Positions 47,155-58,972 are shown, numbered from the stretch's first letter. The stretch: 64,000 nt of DNA from Nectonema munidae (GCA_030549495.1 JAUIRK010000017.1:186001-250000), one strand, 5' to 3'. Program-made: numbers and translations. Notes: a model not told the origin generated them from the letters alone.

Positions 47155-47220
47155 CAGGGTTCTTCAACCTTTTTTTACATACTAGGGATATTAATTCTAG
47201 GGCATAAAAAAATTTATTTA
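47155..47220. mobile_element. Lone hAT-type terminal sequence
   Basis: CAGGGTTCTTCAACCTTTTT is a hAT-like start close to the end of the element at 38342. No partner end was found nearby. Confidence 0.4.
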
Positions 47221-47344
47221 AAGGTAAAGCCTTAGAATATTTAAAAATAGAAAAATCACATAGTTAATTTTTTGCAATAGATGTTAATATATATTCAAAT
47301 AATAAGTCAAGATTTGATAATCGTATTTAAAATTTAACAATAAG

Positions 47345-47654
47345 TAGACCCTCGTTAAGTCGGACTACATGGGGGAGAAGGGTGTCTGAGTATGCTGCTT
47401 GTCCGACATTACAGAGGGTCTACTATATATATGGTATAAAAAATATTTCAAATTCGACAAATTTATAGCCACAAAAAGCTTTGGAATAAGTCAAAATTTA
47501 GGATGACCGCGAACTACCTATGGAGTAAAAAATAAAATGGCTGCCTGTTAGCCAAAGCGAGATTAAAAAAGTCGAAGAAAATAAGAAGAAGGCAAACATT
47601 TTTATTCTCGGTCACGGTCCGACTTATCCGATAGTCCGAGTTAACGAGGGTCTA
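47345..47654. mobile_element. Pogo/Tigger-like MITE with 23-base ends
   Basis: TAGACCCTCGTTAAGTCGG at the left and the same with one change, reversed, at 47632-47654. The TA at each edge fits a TA target duplication. A third, inverted copy of the end lies at 47401-47422 near the left, so a smaller 78-base palindromic unit sits inside the left part. Confidence 0.75.
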
Positions 47655-47882
47655 CTATTATAAAATGAAAGTATAAAATTCAAAGCAAACAAAAAGAGTA
47701 ATTTCATATTCATTTTAAAAAAACTTAAATCAAAAGAGTATGTTTCATAAAAAAATAAAACTAGTCTAAAAAATAGTTTTGACCTTGTTTGGTTTAGAAC
47801 AGTTTGGTTTTTGGGTTTGACCCTTTTGGTTTTGGGCTATTTTGGTTCCTCTTGCTTTTGGGGGCCATTTTGACCAAGTACC

Positions 47883-49913
47883 TGTGTGAATAATCCTCAC
47901 TGCAACTTTAGTAAAATTAACCTTCAAAAATAGAATATTTATTACATAATAATAATATATGTTTGATATAATTATATATAATATAAATAGAAGAAATAGA
48001 AATAAAGAAATAGTTTTCAATGGTTTAATCTATATATGCTCATGGTATATTAAACGCGTTTCCGTATTTTTTTTGCACATGCTTCTCTATTTCAACTTTT
48101 TCTTTCTTCAATTAAATTCTGTTTACGTAGATAACCGCCCTTCCATTTTTAATTCTTGTAAAAAAGAGTGGGTTAAACGTGAGTGTGTGTCTACGGCATA
48201 TGTCGTTTTTTTGAAACTAAAAATATCAACCTTGATATTTTATTTTTCAATTGATAAAATAATTCAGATTTTTGATGCAAATAAAAATATAAGGCTGTTA
48301 TATATAAAAAATTTTCTGATATTATAATGTAAATTTTAAAGCTTTTTTTTAAGTAATAAATAATTTTAAAAAAAGATATCGAAGATACAAATTGAAATTA
48401 AATATTTTAATATTGAGGCCAATTAATTTAGTTTCATTATAAACAAATTTTCAATGTTTTAGTTAATAAAACACTCTTATAACTTTAACTAGTTTTTGGC
48501 GATTTTTTTTTAAATAAACTAGGAACTATATTATTTTTAAGAGTTAGGAAATCTGATGGCCATTTCTGCTTATAATAAATATTTTTGACACAATTTAAAA
48601 GAAACAGATTTTAGGACCTGTGCTAAGAATTTCGGGCCCAATTGGATATAATCTTCAACCGGATCCCTACACTACAAGAGTAAAAATGAATGTATATTTG
48701 ATATTTCGTGATGAATGCCCGTTTTTAACGAAGAAATAAAATAAATGAATTAAAGGACAATATTATATATATATATGATATTTGAAAAGTTTTATATTTT
48801 TTAATACGAATAAAGGCCCTACTATAGATATATTGCTTATAATAGAATTTAGAAAAAGACTTTTTATTTGCAAAATCTTTCAAAAAACTTTAATAGATTT
48901 AACAATTTATTTTTTATATTTAGTTCTTGGAATACAGAAAAAGCTTCAAATATTACATCTGTCACTGTCTACGCGTCCTTCTTAAGATGCAGGCAAAATT
49001 TGATAAATTGTCTCAAATAGGCTTAATCCTGCTTTGGCGAGGACCTATCTAAAAACTAGTTTTAGTAAAGGTCTAGTTAGTTTCTTATTTCGACATTATT
49101 TCCTATCTATAAATTTAGCATTTTAGAAATTGCGTCTAAATTTTAACATTATCAAACCGGGACAAAAGTGGTATTGAAAAAAGTTAAAGAAAATAATTAA
49201 TATCAAAAATACATTAAATGTAAAAACTTAACCTCTTAAATCAAATTCCTTTGCGTGCAAATCAAATTTTGCAGTATTCTGGTACATAGGTATTCAAAAG
49301 AATAGTATTTTATTTATATCTTTTTTATCCTTTTTTTCGGTAAAAAAATTAAAAAAATTTTTTTATTAAAAATATATTTTTATTAGTTGCCTAGTAAGTC
49401 AGTTAGTCAGGTAGTGGTTTATAATTTATTCATAAATAAAAGAAAATGTATTTTTTAAAACTGCAAAGTGTCGCGGCTTAGAAATGTTACTTGTCGAAGC
49501 AATAAAAAGTCGAGTTTATAAAAACGAAGTGTTATATAAAATCTAAATTTAATATAAATAAAATATTTCCGTTTTTTATTTTTCGACCTCTACACTTAGA
49601 AACCCGATTCAGAAAGTGAAATTGATTATAAAAAAAGGTGTTGCAAATCTAAAAGTGAATGAATTTTAATATAACTCACAAAAAAGACAAAAAAATCGTC
49701 AATAAAATGTCATCAATAAATATATTAGTAACAAAGTTTCGGAAAGCAGGTCAATTCGTCCCCTCAATATATTGATATTAATGCTGTATTGAGGCTGAAT
49801 TGTCCGTGAATCAGTTTTGAGTACATATGTACAAATGCTTGATTTCGGCCCAAGAGCGCCCCAATCGGGGGAGCCGACTCCATAACTTTATGAAAAGATA
49901 GTAATTGTATAAT
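47883..49913. other. AT-rich non-coding stretch
   Basis: The plus-strand frame at 47959-48327 is AT-rich and shows no family. An inverted pair (GTCAATTCGTCC and GCTGAATTGTCC) lies at 49750-49812. No gene is supported. Confidence 0.35.
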
Positions 49914-49995
49914 GTTCCTGGTCATAAAGTCCCAAAACGAAAAAGTTCCAAATCTAAACGTCTGAAAATGAAAACTTGCAAAACCAGAACATCTT
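49914..49995. repeat. Isolated 15-16 base array beginning ATGTTCCTGG
   Basis: ATGTTCCTGGTCATAAAG followed by units AAAAAGTTCCAAATCT, AAACGTCTGAAAATG and AAAACTTGCAAAACC. It matches the left end of the element at 43415 but no inverted partner was found close by. Confidence 0.6.
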
Positions 49996-50504
49996 AAGAA
50001 GAATTTCTGAAAAAATGAATTCCTAACAAACTAACTAATTTTTAAATGACTTAAGGCTTATAATCTTCAACCGAACCTTCAATTTCATATATAAGCTTTA
50101 TTTCCTAAACATTTTAGAACCGTGGATTATTGGGAACCGATATAATTGTTCTAACAGGAAGGAAATTTTTTTTGTTTCTTTCAATCTTATTTGATACTTG
50201 AGTAGACAAATCAAATTTTAACACGAACCAGTGACTAAATATTTTTCCGGGACCTTGAAAAATGGAACTTCCCTTGTGAAGTTCTTAATGGAGCGTGTGA
50301 CTTGTATGATGGCTAGAAGCTATATTGAATTAAAAAATACTGAAAATTGAAGATGATTTTTGAGTATTTTATCAAATTTCGTTTTCATCGTTTAATATTA
50401 TGATATATTCAATTAGAATTATAGATTTTTAAGAAGAAATTAATATTTTTTCTACAACTAATTTCATTATTCTTCTTTATAACTGATATTTTATCTATAG
50501 ATTA
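49996..50504. other. AT-rich stretch with no recognised feature
   Basis: Nothing seen. Confidence 0.4.
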
Positions 50505-50679
50505 TAGAGATGTATCGGATTCCAGAATGGTAATTTTTTTAGCGGAATTGGAGGGATATCTTAATTGATATACTAAACAAATGCAAGTTGTATACAATGC
50601 AAGTTGTATGCGAATGTTGAAACTTAAACGATTTTTAACGAATATAAATGAATTTTTGCCGATTTCCGACACATCTCTA
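50505..50679. mobile_element. Small MITE with TAGAGATGTATCGG ends
   Basis: TAGAGATGTATCGGATTCC and, reversed, TAGAGATGTGTCGGAAATC. A lone end of the same family is at 56123-56144. The flanks do not give a clear duplication. No coding capacity. Confidence 0.6.
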
Positions 50680-50824
50680 CTATACACATGTTAAATTATA
50701 AATCAAACTAATCAAGTCATTCTGCTAGTTTAATTTCCATATCACAATTCAATGAATAATTTTTAATAGTATTTACATTAGCTCTATATCTCTATAATAG
50801 TCTATAACGCTATAACCTCTTTGA

Positions 50825-51180
50825 TACAGTGAGGAACCGTTATAACGCGGTAACCGGGGTCCATAATAACTACTCGCTTTATAACTGATCCGCGTTATAA
50901 TTTTCCAATACAAGTTTAATATTTACGAAGACGGATTTTTTTTCAGTTGGTTATATAGAAAACATTACATAGCACTCCTAAAAATAAAACTTTGAAAAGT
51001 AATAAAGTATAAAAAAAAAGTCACAAACAACCTATAAGTTTTATTACAAGAATTTTTATTAGAATAAAAAAAGATCTATGTACACTTGAAAACTCTTCTT
51101 TTATGCAAAATAAGCCAAGAAATAACCGCGTTATAAACGATATCGCGCAATAACCATCCGCATTATAACGGTTCTTTATA
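50825..51180. mobile_element. Pogo-like MITE with GTTATAACGCGG ends
   Basis: The left end GAGGAACCGTTATAACGCGG and the right end, reversed, AAGAACCGTTATAATGCGG. Further GCGTTATAA copies lie inside both ends (50892, 51129), as is usual for pogo-like MITEs. The centre is AT-rich. The edges are approximate by a few bases. Confidence 0.75.
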
Positions 51181-52439
51181 AATCGATGATAGTTTTCATT
51201 TTATATCAGTAAAATATTAATCAAAATTTAACGTCGTTTTGACACTTTTTTAAATTGAGTATTTCTTTTATACTTCACTCAAGCTAATTGCAAATGAAAC
51301 GAATTGCCTTTGATTTACTCTTTTCAAAAATTAACCCAACAACTTCAAAAAGTTTACTTTATTTATAAAAATAGTAACCTAAAAAATTATTCTATAATTA
51401 CTTTTGGAAATAATCAAATATTTTAAAGTATTCTCTTTTCCAAAAGCTTTTTAACCCATGGAATTTATCTTTCCCCTCTCTGTTGTCTGTGTTAGAGAAG
51501 AGCATATAACATATGCGTAAATATACTTTTTTTTCATATGTTTATGATGTCTTTTTATTATTTTATTTTTCCATGTGTAGTTCCTTATTCCGCATAGATT
51601 ATTATCTTCAAATTGGATGTTTTTATATAAATCGAATAAGTCAAATTTTCTTACCTATATTAATAATGGTATGTCAAATAATTATAAAAATAATTTATTT
51701 TTTAGTTCGTTTTTAAACTCTTCAGTATATAAAAGCAATTCCAAAATTGTTAAATACTTGCTCTTTGTTCTTAACTATTAAAATTTTTACAAAATCTAAA
51801 TTACTTACAAAAAGTGCCTATTAAAAAAGTGACCTATTAATAAAAAGTTGTCATTTGTTGATCTAATAATTTCGACTTTTTACACAAACTTTAAAAGATA
51901 TGACTATCTACAAATTCTAGACTAAGTGCTATAAAAAATCAAAAGTTGACTTTATCGACTTTTAAAACTGCCAAAAATGTTGTAAACTTCGCCGCGCGAT
52001 ATTTTCCTTCTTAAATTTTATTTGAATATATTTATAGTCAAATAAAGACATGCTTTTTTTGAATCTTCAACATGTAAGCGTATTTTTTTCAGTTAAATCC
52101 ACATTTTTAAGTTTAATCCATTTGAATTCTCTCTTTCAAGCAGCATTTTTTGATTTAAGCATTTCATCAAGATAAACTACACTGAAATAAAACATCTTTC
52201 AAATTAAAAGTCGAAGATTCCTTATTTTAATTTTTTTCTAAAGATGATCATCAAATGGATCCATATGTTCCACAGTCCAGAAGCCAGAAATTTTTACCTT
52301 TCCAATAAATGCTTATAAAAATTTAGTTGATTCCGACACCGTCATTGTCTGGTCCTAAGTCTAGAGCGAGAAAGGAGGAGGGTTAGCGTCAGGAAAGGCA
52401 TATGGCTTGTAAAACTTTGCTAAAAACTTTTTACAATAT
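51181..52439. other. AT-rich non-coding stretch
   Basis: It holds a short piece of the TTAAATCCACATTTTTAAG family at 52080-52140 (see 61004-61369). No gene seen. Confidence 0.35.
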
Positions 52440-54890
52440 GGATACATACAAAAATTGTCGCGGTAGGGCCACAAGTATAGGGTGGGTTCAATCGGTTTCC
52501 TACAACAGAAAGAATATCGATACAAAAATTGTAGAAAAGTTGAGAGCTGAAAGGTTGAATGTCGGTAGCTTAGTTTGAAAATCAGTAGAAATCATCTAAA
52601 TGTTGAATAGAAGAAGGGTAGACATTGTAGGTTTACAAGAGGTAAGATATAACGGTCAAAAAATTGCCTCAAAAAAACAAAAAATATTTAAAGAACACTA
52701 AAACTTTTCCGGGGGAGTCAAGTGTTAATCAACACAGAATTATTGTTTCCGATATAGTTTTTCTATAATATGTTGAATACAAAAAGAATAGCGCCAAAAT
52801 TCTCACAAAGCGTAAAACTTGGAAATTAAAAATATAGGCGTTAAAGGAAAAGTTATTAATGAAATGGTAAATCTATTATTTTTAAAGATGATCGTAATTT
52901 TGACATAGATAAAATTAAAAAAGAAATCACAAAAACAGCTGAGAAAGTTTTAGAAGTAGACAAAAGTTCAAATAAGATAGCACTTATGCCTATACATGGT
53001 TCTGGAACGAGGAAGTAAGGAACGCAATAAAGAGAAATGAGGAGCTTTCAAGAATTGGAAAAAACTCAAAACAAAAGAAACAAAGGTTTTATATAATGAA
53101 GCTAAAAGAAGTTGCAAGAAAATTGTCATAGAAGGAAAACAAAAAAGAATCTTTTGTCCAGGAAAGAATCAATCTACGCAAATTTTTAAAATTGCTAAAA
53201 TGAAAAAAGAGAAAATACTGATGTAGTTGGCATTCCATGCTTGAAGAATGAGAAAGGACTTTTGTAGTGTAATGTGGAAGATAAACTGTCGATCTGGAAA
53301 AATTTTGCTAATAATATTTTTAACATAGAATGCAGCATAAATAATCTGGAAGTGTTGAATAAGGTTCACGGGTCATGTGAAGCAATAACTATCGAAAAAT
53401 TCATCAAGCTTTTTATGAAATGAAACCGAAGAAATCCGCTGCAATTCTGCAGAATGTTCTGCTCTTTAGAATTGTAATTTTAGGATAAAATTTATCACGC
53501 TTTGAGAAGTACAATCCAAGGAATTTTAGACGAAGACTTTATTCATGATTCTTGGAAGAATCGTTTTATACATTTATATAAAGGAAAAGGAGACATCACA
53601 GAATGATCAAATTATAGAACTGTAAAACTATTGGAACAAGATATGAAAATCGCTGAAACAGTATTGCTCAATCTCTGAATTAAACGGTTAACATGAGCAG
53701 AACATATTTTGGATTTACAAAAGGAAAAGGAACTAACGATGCTATTTATGTTTTAAGACAACTGATTGAAAAAATATCAAGAAATGGAAAAGCTCTTTAT
53801 TTAGCATTTATAAATTTAGAAAAGGCTTTTGATTCAGTTTCAAGTACCTTGGTTCAATAGGATTTGAGAAAAAAACGTAAAAGAAAGACTAGTCAGAGCT
53901 GCGATGAGTTTATTTGAAAGCAAAGATACACATGTCAAAATAGACAATTAAATCTCTAAGAAATTTGAAATAAAAATAGAGTTGCATCAAGGCTGTATAT
54001 TAAGCCCTTTTTTTAACGTTATTAGCATGGATGAAATTCTTAAAGATATAATAAGAAGATATGAACGAGATCTTATATGCTGACGACATAGTTTTATTAG
54101 CAAACTCTGCTATAGACTGTAAAACAAAATAGCATTTTGGAAAGAAACTCTAGAAAATAAGGACTAAAAATAAATATGTACAAAACTAAATGGACGAAAG
54201 TTTGTGATGATTCAAAAGCAGAATTTCTGTAAGCATATTTATATCCGTTCGGCATTTGCGTTAAAAGAGTCAATTCTTTGTGTAATAAATGGGTGCATAA
54301 AAATGCACTCATATCAAAAGTAGTTTGTGCAAAGTCTCAAATTTTAAATGCAACACTTGTTGAACCACTAAACTTAATTGAAGAAGAAAACGTAGACAAT
54401 TTCTAATTTCTAGTTTTATGTAATCAAAGGTTTTGTTTGAAATTAAGCGGTTATTTATACAAAAGTTGCGTTAGATCTAGTTTAGTATATGCAAGACAAC
54501 GCTGGCCTTAAAAGAAACAGAAAAAAGAAAACTAAACACTACTGAAATGAGAATGTTACAACTTTTGTGTAGACAAAATTTTAAGTCAAAAATAAACAAC
54601 GAAGAATTAAGAAAACTTTGCGATGTTAATCAAATCAATTACGTAATTGAAATACAAAGATATAAGGGATTCGGCCACATAATGAGAAGACACAAAGAAG
54701 AGTTTATTAGAAAAATTCACGAAGAAAAACAAAGATTTTAAATGTAAATGGAAAGGTAGGCTGAAAATTACTTGGAAAAATTTGGTTGAATAAGATCTGT
54801 TAAAAAGAGAACTAAAAGTTGGCAAGAGCAAAACAGAGAAGAATTGAGAAAAAAATTTTTCATCGATAATTGTAATTTCCGGCTAAACCC
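52440..54890 (+). mobile_element. RTE-type LINE, nearly full length, heavily decayed
   Basis: Motifs in order on the plus strand: an APE-type endonuclease start (VDIVGLQEVRYNGQ, 52618-52659); the linker WFWNEEVRNAIKRNEELSR (about 53000); and the reverse transcriptase with YFGFTKGKGTNDAIYVLRQL (53708), LAFINLEKAFDSV (53801-53839), ELHQGCILSPFF (53983) and LYADDIVLLAN (54073-54105). A C-terminal block follows with MRMLQLLCRQNFKSKI and GFGHIMRRHKEE (54547-54741). The first catalytic Asp of the RT is Asn (codon 53813-53815), and there are many frame changes and stops. The type is RTE by the endonuclease-RT-only layout and the GH.MRR tail. It is dead. Confidence 0.8.
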
Positions 54891-55473
54891 TAAACTTTTA
54901 AACCTACCTAAATCCTAAAAATTTAAGTTTGGACAACGGCTGTTAAACCGATTATTTTGAGTATATAAGAGTCATTCAAATACTGTCAAAAATTTGTTCT
55001 CCGTTTTTTTAAAATCTTTTGAATGTTTATATTAAACATTCAGTTTCTAAAATTCTAAAATTAAACATTCGGTTCTTGAACATTTGGTTTCTCTAAGAGA
55101 ATTATTAATAAATATTTCAATATTTCACTTTTGTTGACGAAATAACTTGAACTTATACAAAAAAATTAATACTTGCAAAAGTTTTATTAGAAAACAAAAA
55201 TTTAAAAATCAAAACGCTCGAAAAATAAAGCTCAAAAGAAAGAATACAATCATAAATCAGAAAATATAAAATATTAAAAATGAATAGTTTTAAATAATTT
55301 ATAAGATTTTTGATATATGATTAAAAGTTTTTCTACACTATTGTTTAAACTTTTTTTTATTGAAATAAGTAAAAAGTGTCATTCTCATATTTTTAGGCTT
55401 AGCTGTAACTATCAAGCACACAATCTTACTTAGTGAAACAATAGGGGCTATTTTTAAGCTAAGTATGGCAAGA
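54891..55473. other. AT-rich stretch with no recognised feature
   Basis: Possibly part of the LINE 3' tail near 54900-54960; otherwise nothing seen. Confidence 0.35.
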
Positions 55474-55625
55474 TGCATGTTCAAAACGTCCGAAAACAAA
55501 AGGTCTGAAAATCAAAACGTCTGAAAACTAAAACGTCCGAAAACCAAAACATCGAACTAAAACATATGCATATTGAATTGAACATCTATAATATATTTTG
55601 GTCTTGAGCGTTTTTGTTTTAGGGC
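55474..55625. repeat. Compact array of the 15-16 base unit with an inverted end
   Basis: ATGTTCAAAACGTCCGAAAAC and about five more units (AAAACGTCTGAAAACT, AAAACGTCCGAAAACC), then 40 bases of unrelated DNA, then an inverted partial copy (TTGGTCTTGAGCGTTTTTG). These are the best-conserved units in the window. It looks like a minimal array-ended element of about 150 bases. Confidence 0.6.
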
Positions 55626-56730
55626 ATCTACTTGACTGTATATTATTTAGAGTTACAGTATTACTTTAAAAATGAAATTTGAATTATTCAAAAATACTTA
55701 AAGAGATTTATTTTGAATATGAATGAACAAAATATAGAATTTTTAAAGAAAAATGTTAGTAAATAAGGATTATCATTATATACTTAGAATGACAAAATCA
55801 GTTTCAAATAGAAGATTCATGGGAATTTAACTTAAAAAAATATGAATTCAGTTAAAAAAAGAACAAAATATAAAAGATTTTACACAAAATGAAACTAAAC
55901 AACATAGTTTAGCATGATGAAATGCTAAAGCTAAAAAAATTCCCCTTGTAATAGAGAACTTGGTAGATTCTTATTGAATATATTTTTATTATTATAATTG
56001 TTATTATAAGGATAAGAGGGTTAGAAAAGATTACTATATTATTATAAATATAAAATGTTTGAAAATTGCGGATGTTGAAATTGATGATGAGGATGTAAAT
56101 TTTTTGCATATGATTCGCATCTCCAGATATCCGATACATCTCTAATATAAATGATTCAATAAATTGAATAAAGTTTTTGAAGTCCATTGGCACGCTAACA
56201 TAAGAATTTTTTTACTGTGCATAAAATATATTTAAATAACCTTAAGACATCATAAAAGTCACACACTGCATTTCGAACTTCACGGAAAGTTCTGTTCTTC
56301 AAAGTCCATTTATCTGATGAAACAGACTTTATGAAATGCATTCTTGATTCATTTTTTTTATTTGTATATAATACTAAAACAACAACATATTTTATTATAA
56401 TATAAACCATGATAAAAAATAAAAACACGGAAGGGTTAAAATAGATTAAAAAATAGATACTATACCGTTAAAAAGGTTACGTCTCGTCAGCCTACTTCTT
56501 TCTAGGCAATATTAAATCAATGTATTGATAGGCCGAATTGTTCTACTTCCCACAGATGAACGAACACCGATCATATTTTTAATCTTTGATACTATGCTAT
56601 CATGGTAATCCAAAGATTCAGCTGGAAGTAAGAAGCAAGTTTCTGCATGTATTTTCGGGAGAAGACCCCTTCACTTTGTGGATAGATAGAGTGTAGAGTT
56701 ACAAAAAATATTTTCATATGAATCAAAAGA
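55626..56730. other. AT-rich non-coding stretch with one MITE end
   Basis: 56123-56144 holds a lone TAGAGATGTATCGGATATC end (reversed), the same family as 50505-50679. No gene is supported. Confidence 0.4.
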
Positions 56731-56809
56731 ATGACAAAAATTGAGACAAGATCCTATCCAAACATTGCAGCCACATGTTATTTTTCCATTCTTGTGGTAA
56801 TAATAAGCA

Positions 56810-56982
56810 ATGCAAGTGAGATGAGACGCAAGCATCATGAACTGTCAGAAATAATGAATTGTATCTATCGAAGGCATGAGGATTTAGTCGAAACTCTAAA
56901 TGATGCAACATTTGCCTTTTCACATCTCAGAGAAGACAGGCACCATCACCACGATGAAGGATTGATGAGTGATGATGAGTGA
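56810..56982 (+). CDS. Probable terminal exon of an unrecognised host gene
   Basis: The plus-strand frame reads NASEMRRKHHELSEIMNC, then YRRHEDLVETLNDATFAF, SHLREDRHHHH and DEGLMSDDE to a TGA. Balanced codon use and a charged, helical protein style differ from the repeats around it. I place the exon start at the AG ending at 56809, behind a T-rich tract (56779-56793); the frame itself is open from 56731. An AATAAA lies 95 bases after the stop. The His run and acidic end suggest a soluble, possibly nuclear or cytosolic protein. Upstream exons were not identified and no family is recognised. Confidence 0.45.
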
Positions 56983-57076
56983 GAAGAAGTGATATGCTGC
57001 AGGATGATGGTTTGGAGGGAATAATGATGCGCTTCAAGAATAACAATAACGACATTACCTATTCATTGAAATATAC

Positions 57077-57082
57077 AATAAA
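57077..57082 (+). terminator. Candidate polyadenylation signal
   Basis: AATAAA about 95 bases after the stop codon at 56980-56982, followed by T-rich DNA. It fits the 3' end of the preceding exon. Confidence 0.4.
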
Positions 57083-57775
57083 TATTTATGCACAAATACT
57101 CCTTTCATATCATCATGAGAAAACAGTGCGAGGCAATAATATATTTTAAATTTGTACACTTGTTCTTCATGATGTTGATGAATAATTTAATTTTTTATGA
57201 TTGGCGTATTGACGTGTGACTTGAGCTAAAAATGTGTGGATAAACAATCAATCAATTAAAGTGACAGATGTCAACACATAGACACATTTTTGAAGTTTGT
57301 TTATGATGCTTTCTCATTTAATTTATATCTCTTATGCGCACATGATGAACTTTTTTCCTAAATGATGATGAAGAAAATAAGTTTTGTAAGATTTTGATTC
57401 CTTATTTTTTCCCATGAATGCTTTCATCTTTCAATCACATGCTTTTTTAGACAATTTATGCAGCAAGATTGTCTTGAACTATTTTTCAAACTTTTCCACT
57501 AACGATATTTTACTTTTGAAATTGATGAAAAATTAATACAACTCATAGCTTCTTCAATTTTATAAATAAAAAAACAATTATTACTAAAACTCTTGTAAAA
57601 GTTTGTTACACACATTGATAATGATGATTCTAGTCATTTGGCGCTATTTCCAACACAAATACAAGCAAGAGGGATAGAGCAAAAGTGGCCATCAATCTGA
57701 CAACTTATCTCCTCAAAGCATCAACTCTTCTCGTTGCTGTTAATTTAGCATAATATTCTCTTCATATTTATCAAT

Positions 57776-57792
57776 ACACACACACACACACA
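57776..57792. repeat. CA microsatellite
   Basis: Eight CA units upstream of the gene starting 58326. Confidence 0.85.
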
Positions 57793-58167
57793 TCTCTTGC
57801 TTTCGTCAAGAATACTAAAAATTGGCAGGAGAGATGCGCTGCTGATCTGTAGAATGCAGCAGTTCTCTAGTTGTTAATCATGCATCATCGTCTAACTCTT
57901 TTACTTCTAAGCAGCTATCTGTATATTATTAGTATTTCCATTGCTGATATGGAGAGATGTGTTGCAGCGCACTTGCCACCACTGTGTCATAATATCATCG
58001 CTGTCATTATTCATTCATTATGATGACGATGTTGAGTCTCTCCATTCCAATTTGTCTTGTCCTTCTGCCATTCATCACCATCCTCCTCTTCTTGATCTTC
58101 TCAATCAAACACATCACGCAGGAGAGCAGAGTGAATAAATCGTCCTAAGTGCCTGCCTGGTTTTAGC

Positions 58168-58185
58168 CACCACCACCACCACCAC
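58168..58185. repeat. CAC microsatellite
   Basis: Six CAC units in the probable 5' UTR, 140 bases before the start codon. The same triplet type recurs as His codons in the exon. Confidence 0.85.
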
Positions 58186-58325
58186 TACTAAATACAAAGA
58201 AAGATTTATTTTTTGACAAAACACGCCAATTTTTCAGCGCACTCATTCAAATTTCTTTTCTGCTTCGTATAAAATATTATTAATCTTAATAATAATTAAA
58301 GTAATATTAGCAGCAATCATAATTG

Positions 58326-58972
58326 ATGGAGCCGTCAATGTATCCTTTAGTGAGTGTTGCTTCTGCTGTCGCGGCTAGTGCTTCAAATTTGTTCTATCCT
58401 TCAAGGTTAAGCAGCACTACTACAAACAATGCCAGCAATAACAATCATAATAATTCAAATAGTAGCAATAATGATGACTCCAACACTTTAGGAGAAGGAG
58501 GAGGTAACATCTATCATCATCATCAGCACCATCCCTCGCATCATCAACATCACCCTGCTCATCACCGTCAGCTACATCAGCAACTCGTTCACCATCAATC
58601 AACTCAAGCGAATAACAGTGTTAAGAATACTTCTAGTACCAATACTAATAATACGAAGAACCATCGTTTGATTATTGACACCAATCACCACCACTCTTCT
58701 ATCGTGGTCAACTCTGGCGGTTCTGCAGAAGGCGTGGTCTCGGCTGGAGCTGTGTCCTCTGCCAGAGAGAATGGAAACGAGCTTTCACCGTCTGTTAATT
58801 TAATTTATCGCAGCGAATCAGCTAACAGCACTGTAGCAGACGAAAACGCTTCTAGACAACAACAGCAGCAGCAGCCTAACGATGCAAGCAACAACTCAGA
58901 TCTTAGCTTATCCTCAAATTCTTCTCATAACTCTATCTTCTCTCCTAATCAGTTTAAAGAAGTCGTTTATGC
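58326..58972 (+). CDS. First coding exon of a His/Asn/Ser-rich protein, likely a nuclear regulator
   Basis: Starts at ATG 58326 (MEPSMYPLVSVASAVAASAS) and stays open for 215 codons to a strong donor (GTAAGT at 58973), leaving two bases of a split codon. The protein has a short hydrophobic/Ala-Ser head with FYPSRL, an Asn-Ser run, a His-rich segment (YHHHQHHPSHHQHHPAHH), more Asn/Ser/Thr, a Gly/Ala part and a Gln run (58858-58876), then a Ser/Asn end with SPNQFKEVVY. There is no folded domain. Such low-complexity N-termini are common in arthropod developmental transcription factors, but the DNA-binding exon is not here, so the family stays open. The next exon is beyond the intron starting 58973. 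Confidence 0.75.

Larger units (their letters stand above)
43415..47882. mobile_element. Outer element with ends made of a 16-base tandem unit
   Basis: The left end is GTTCCTGGACAAAATGGCC; the right end, reversed, is GGTACTTGGTCAAAATGGCC. Each is followed inward by several units of AAAACGGCCTTAAAACC type. Further arrays of the same unit in the left-end orientation occur at 43835-43925, 44010-44100 and 44165-44215. Just outside the left end, CCAGGAACAT (43388-43397) forms an inverted pair with ATGTTCCTGG (43413-43422). No transposase is visible. The interior holds a second array-ended element, a hAT end and a pogo-like MITE. The pairing of the two ends is inferred. Confidence 0.55.
57083..58325. 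other. Region upstream of the His/Asn-rich gene, likely promoter and 5' UTR
   Basis: Less AT-rich than most of the window, with CA and CAC microsatellites (57776-57792 and 58168-58185). A TATAAAA string at 58268 lies 58 bases before the ATG, so it is too close to be sure it is a core promoter. No coding frame is supported. Confidence 0.35.

Noticed and set aside
47959-48327. 122-codon plus-strand frame
   Set aside because: Composed of Phe, Ile, Lys, Asn and Tyr as expected from random AT-rich DNA; no borders or family.
58420-58602. Minus-strand Asp-rich frame opposite the His-rich segment
   Set aside because: It is the antisense shadow of CAT/CAC His codons in the host exon.
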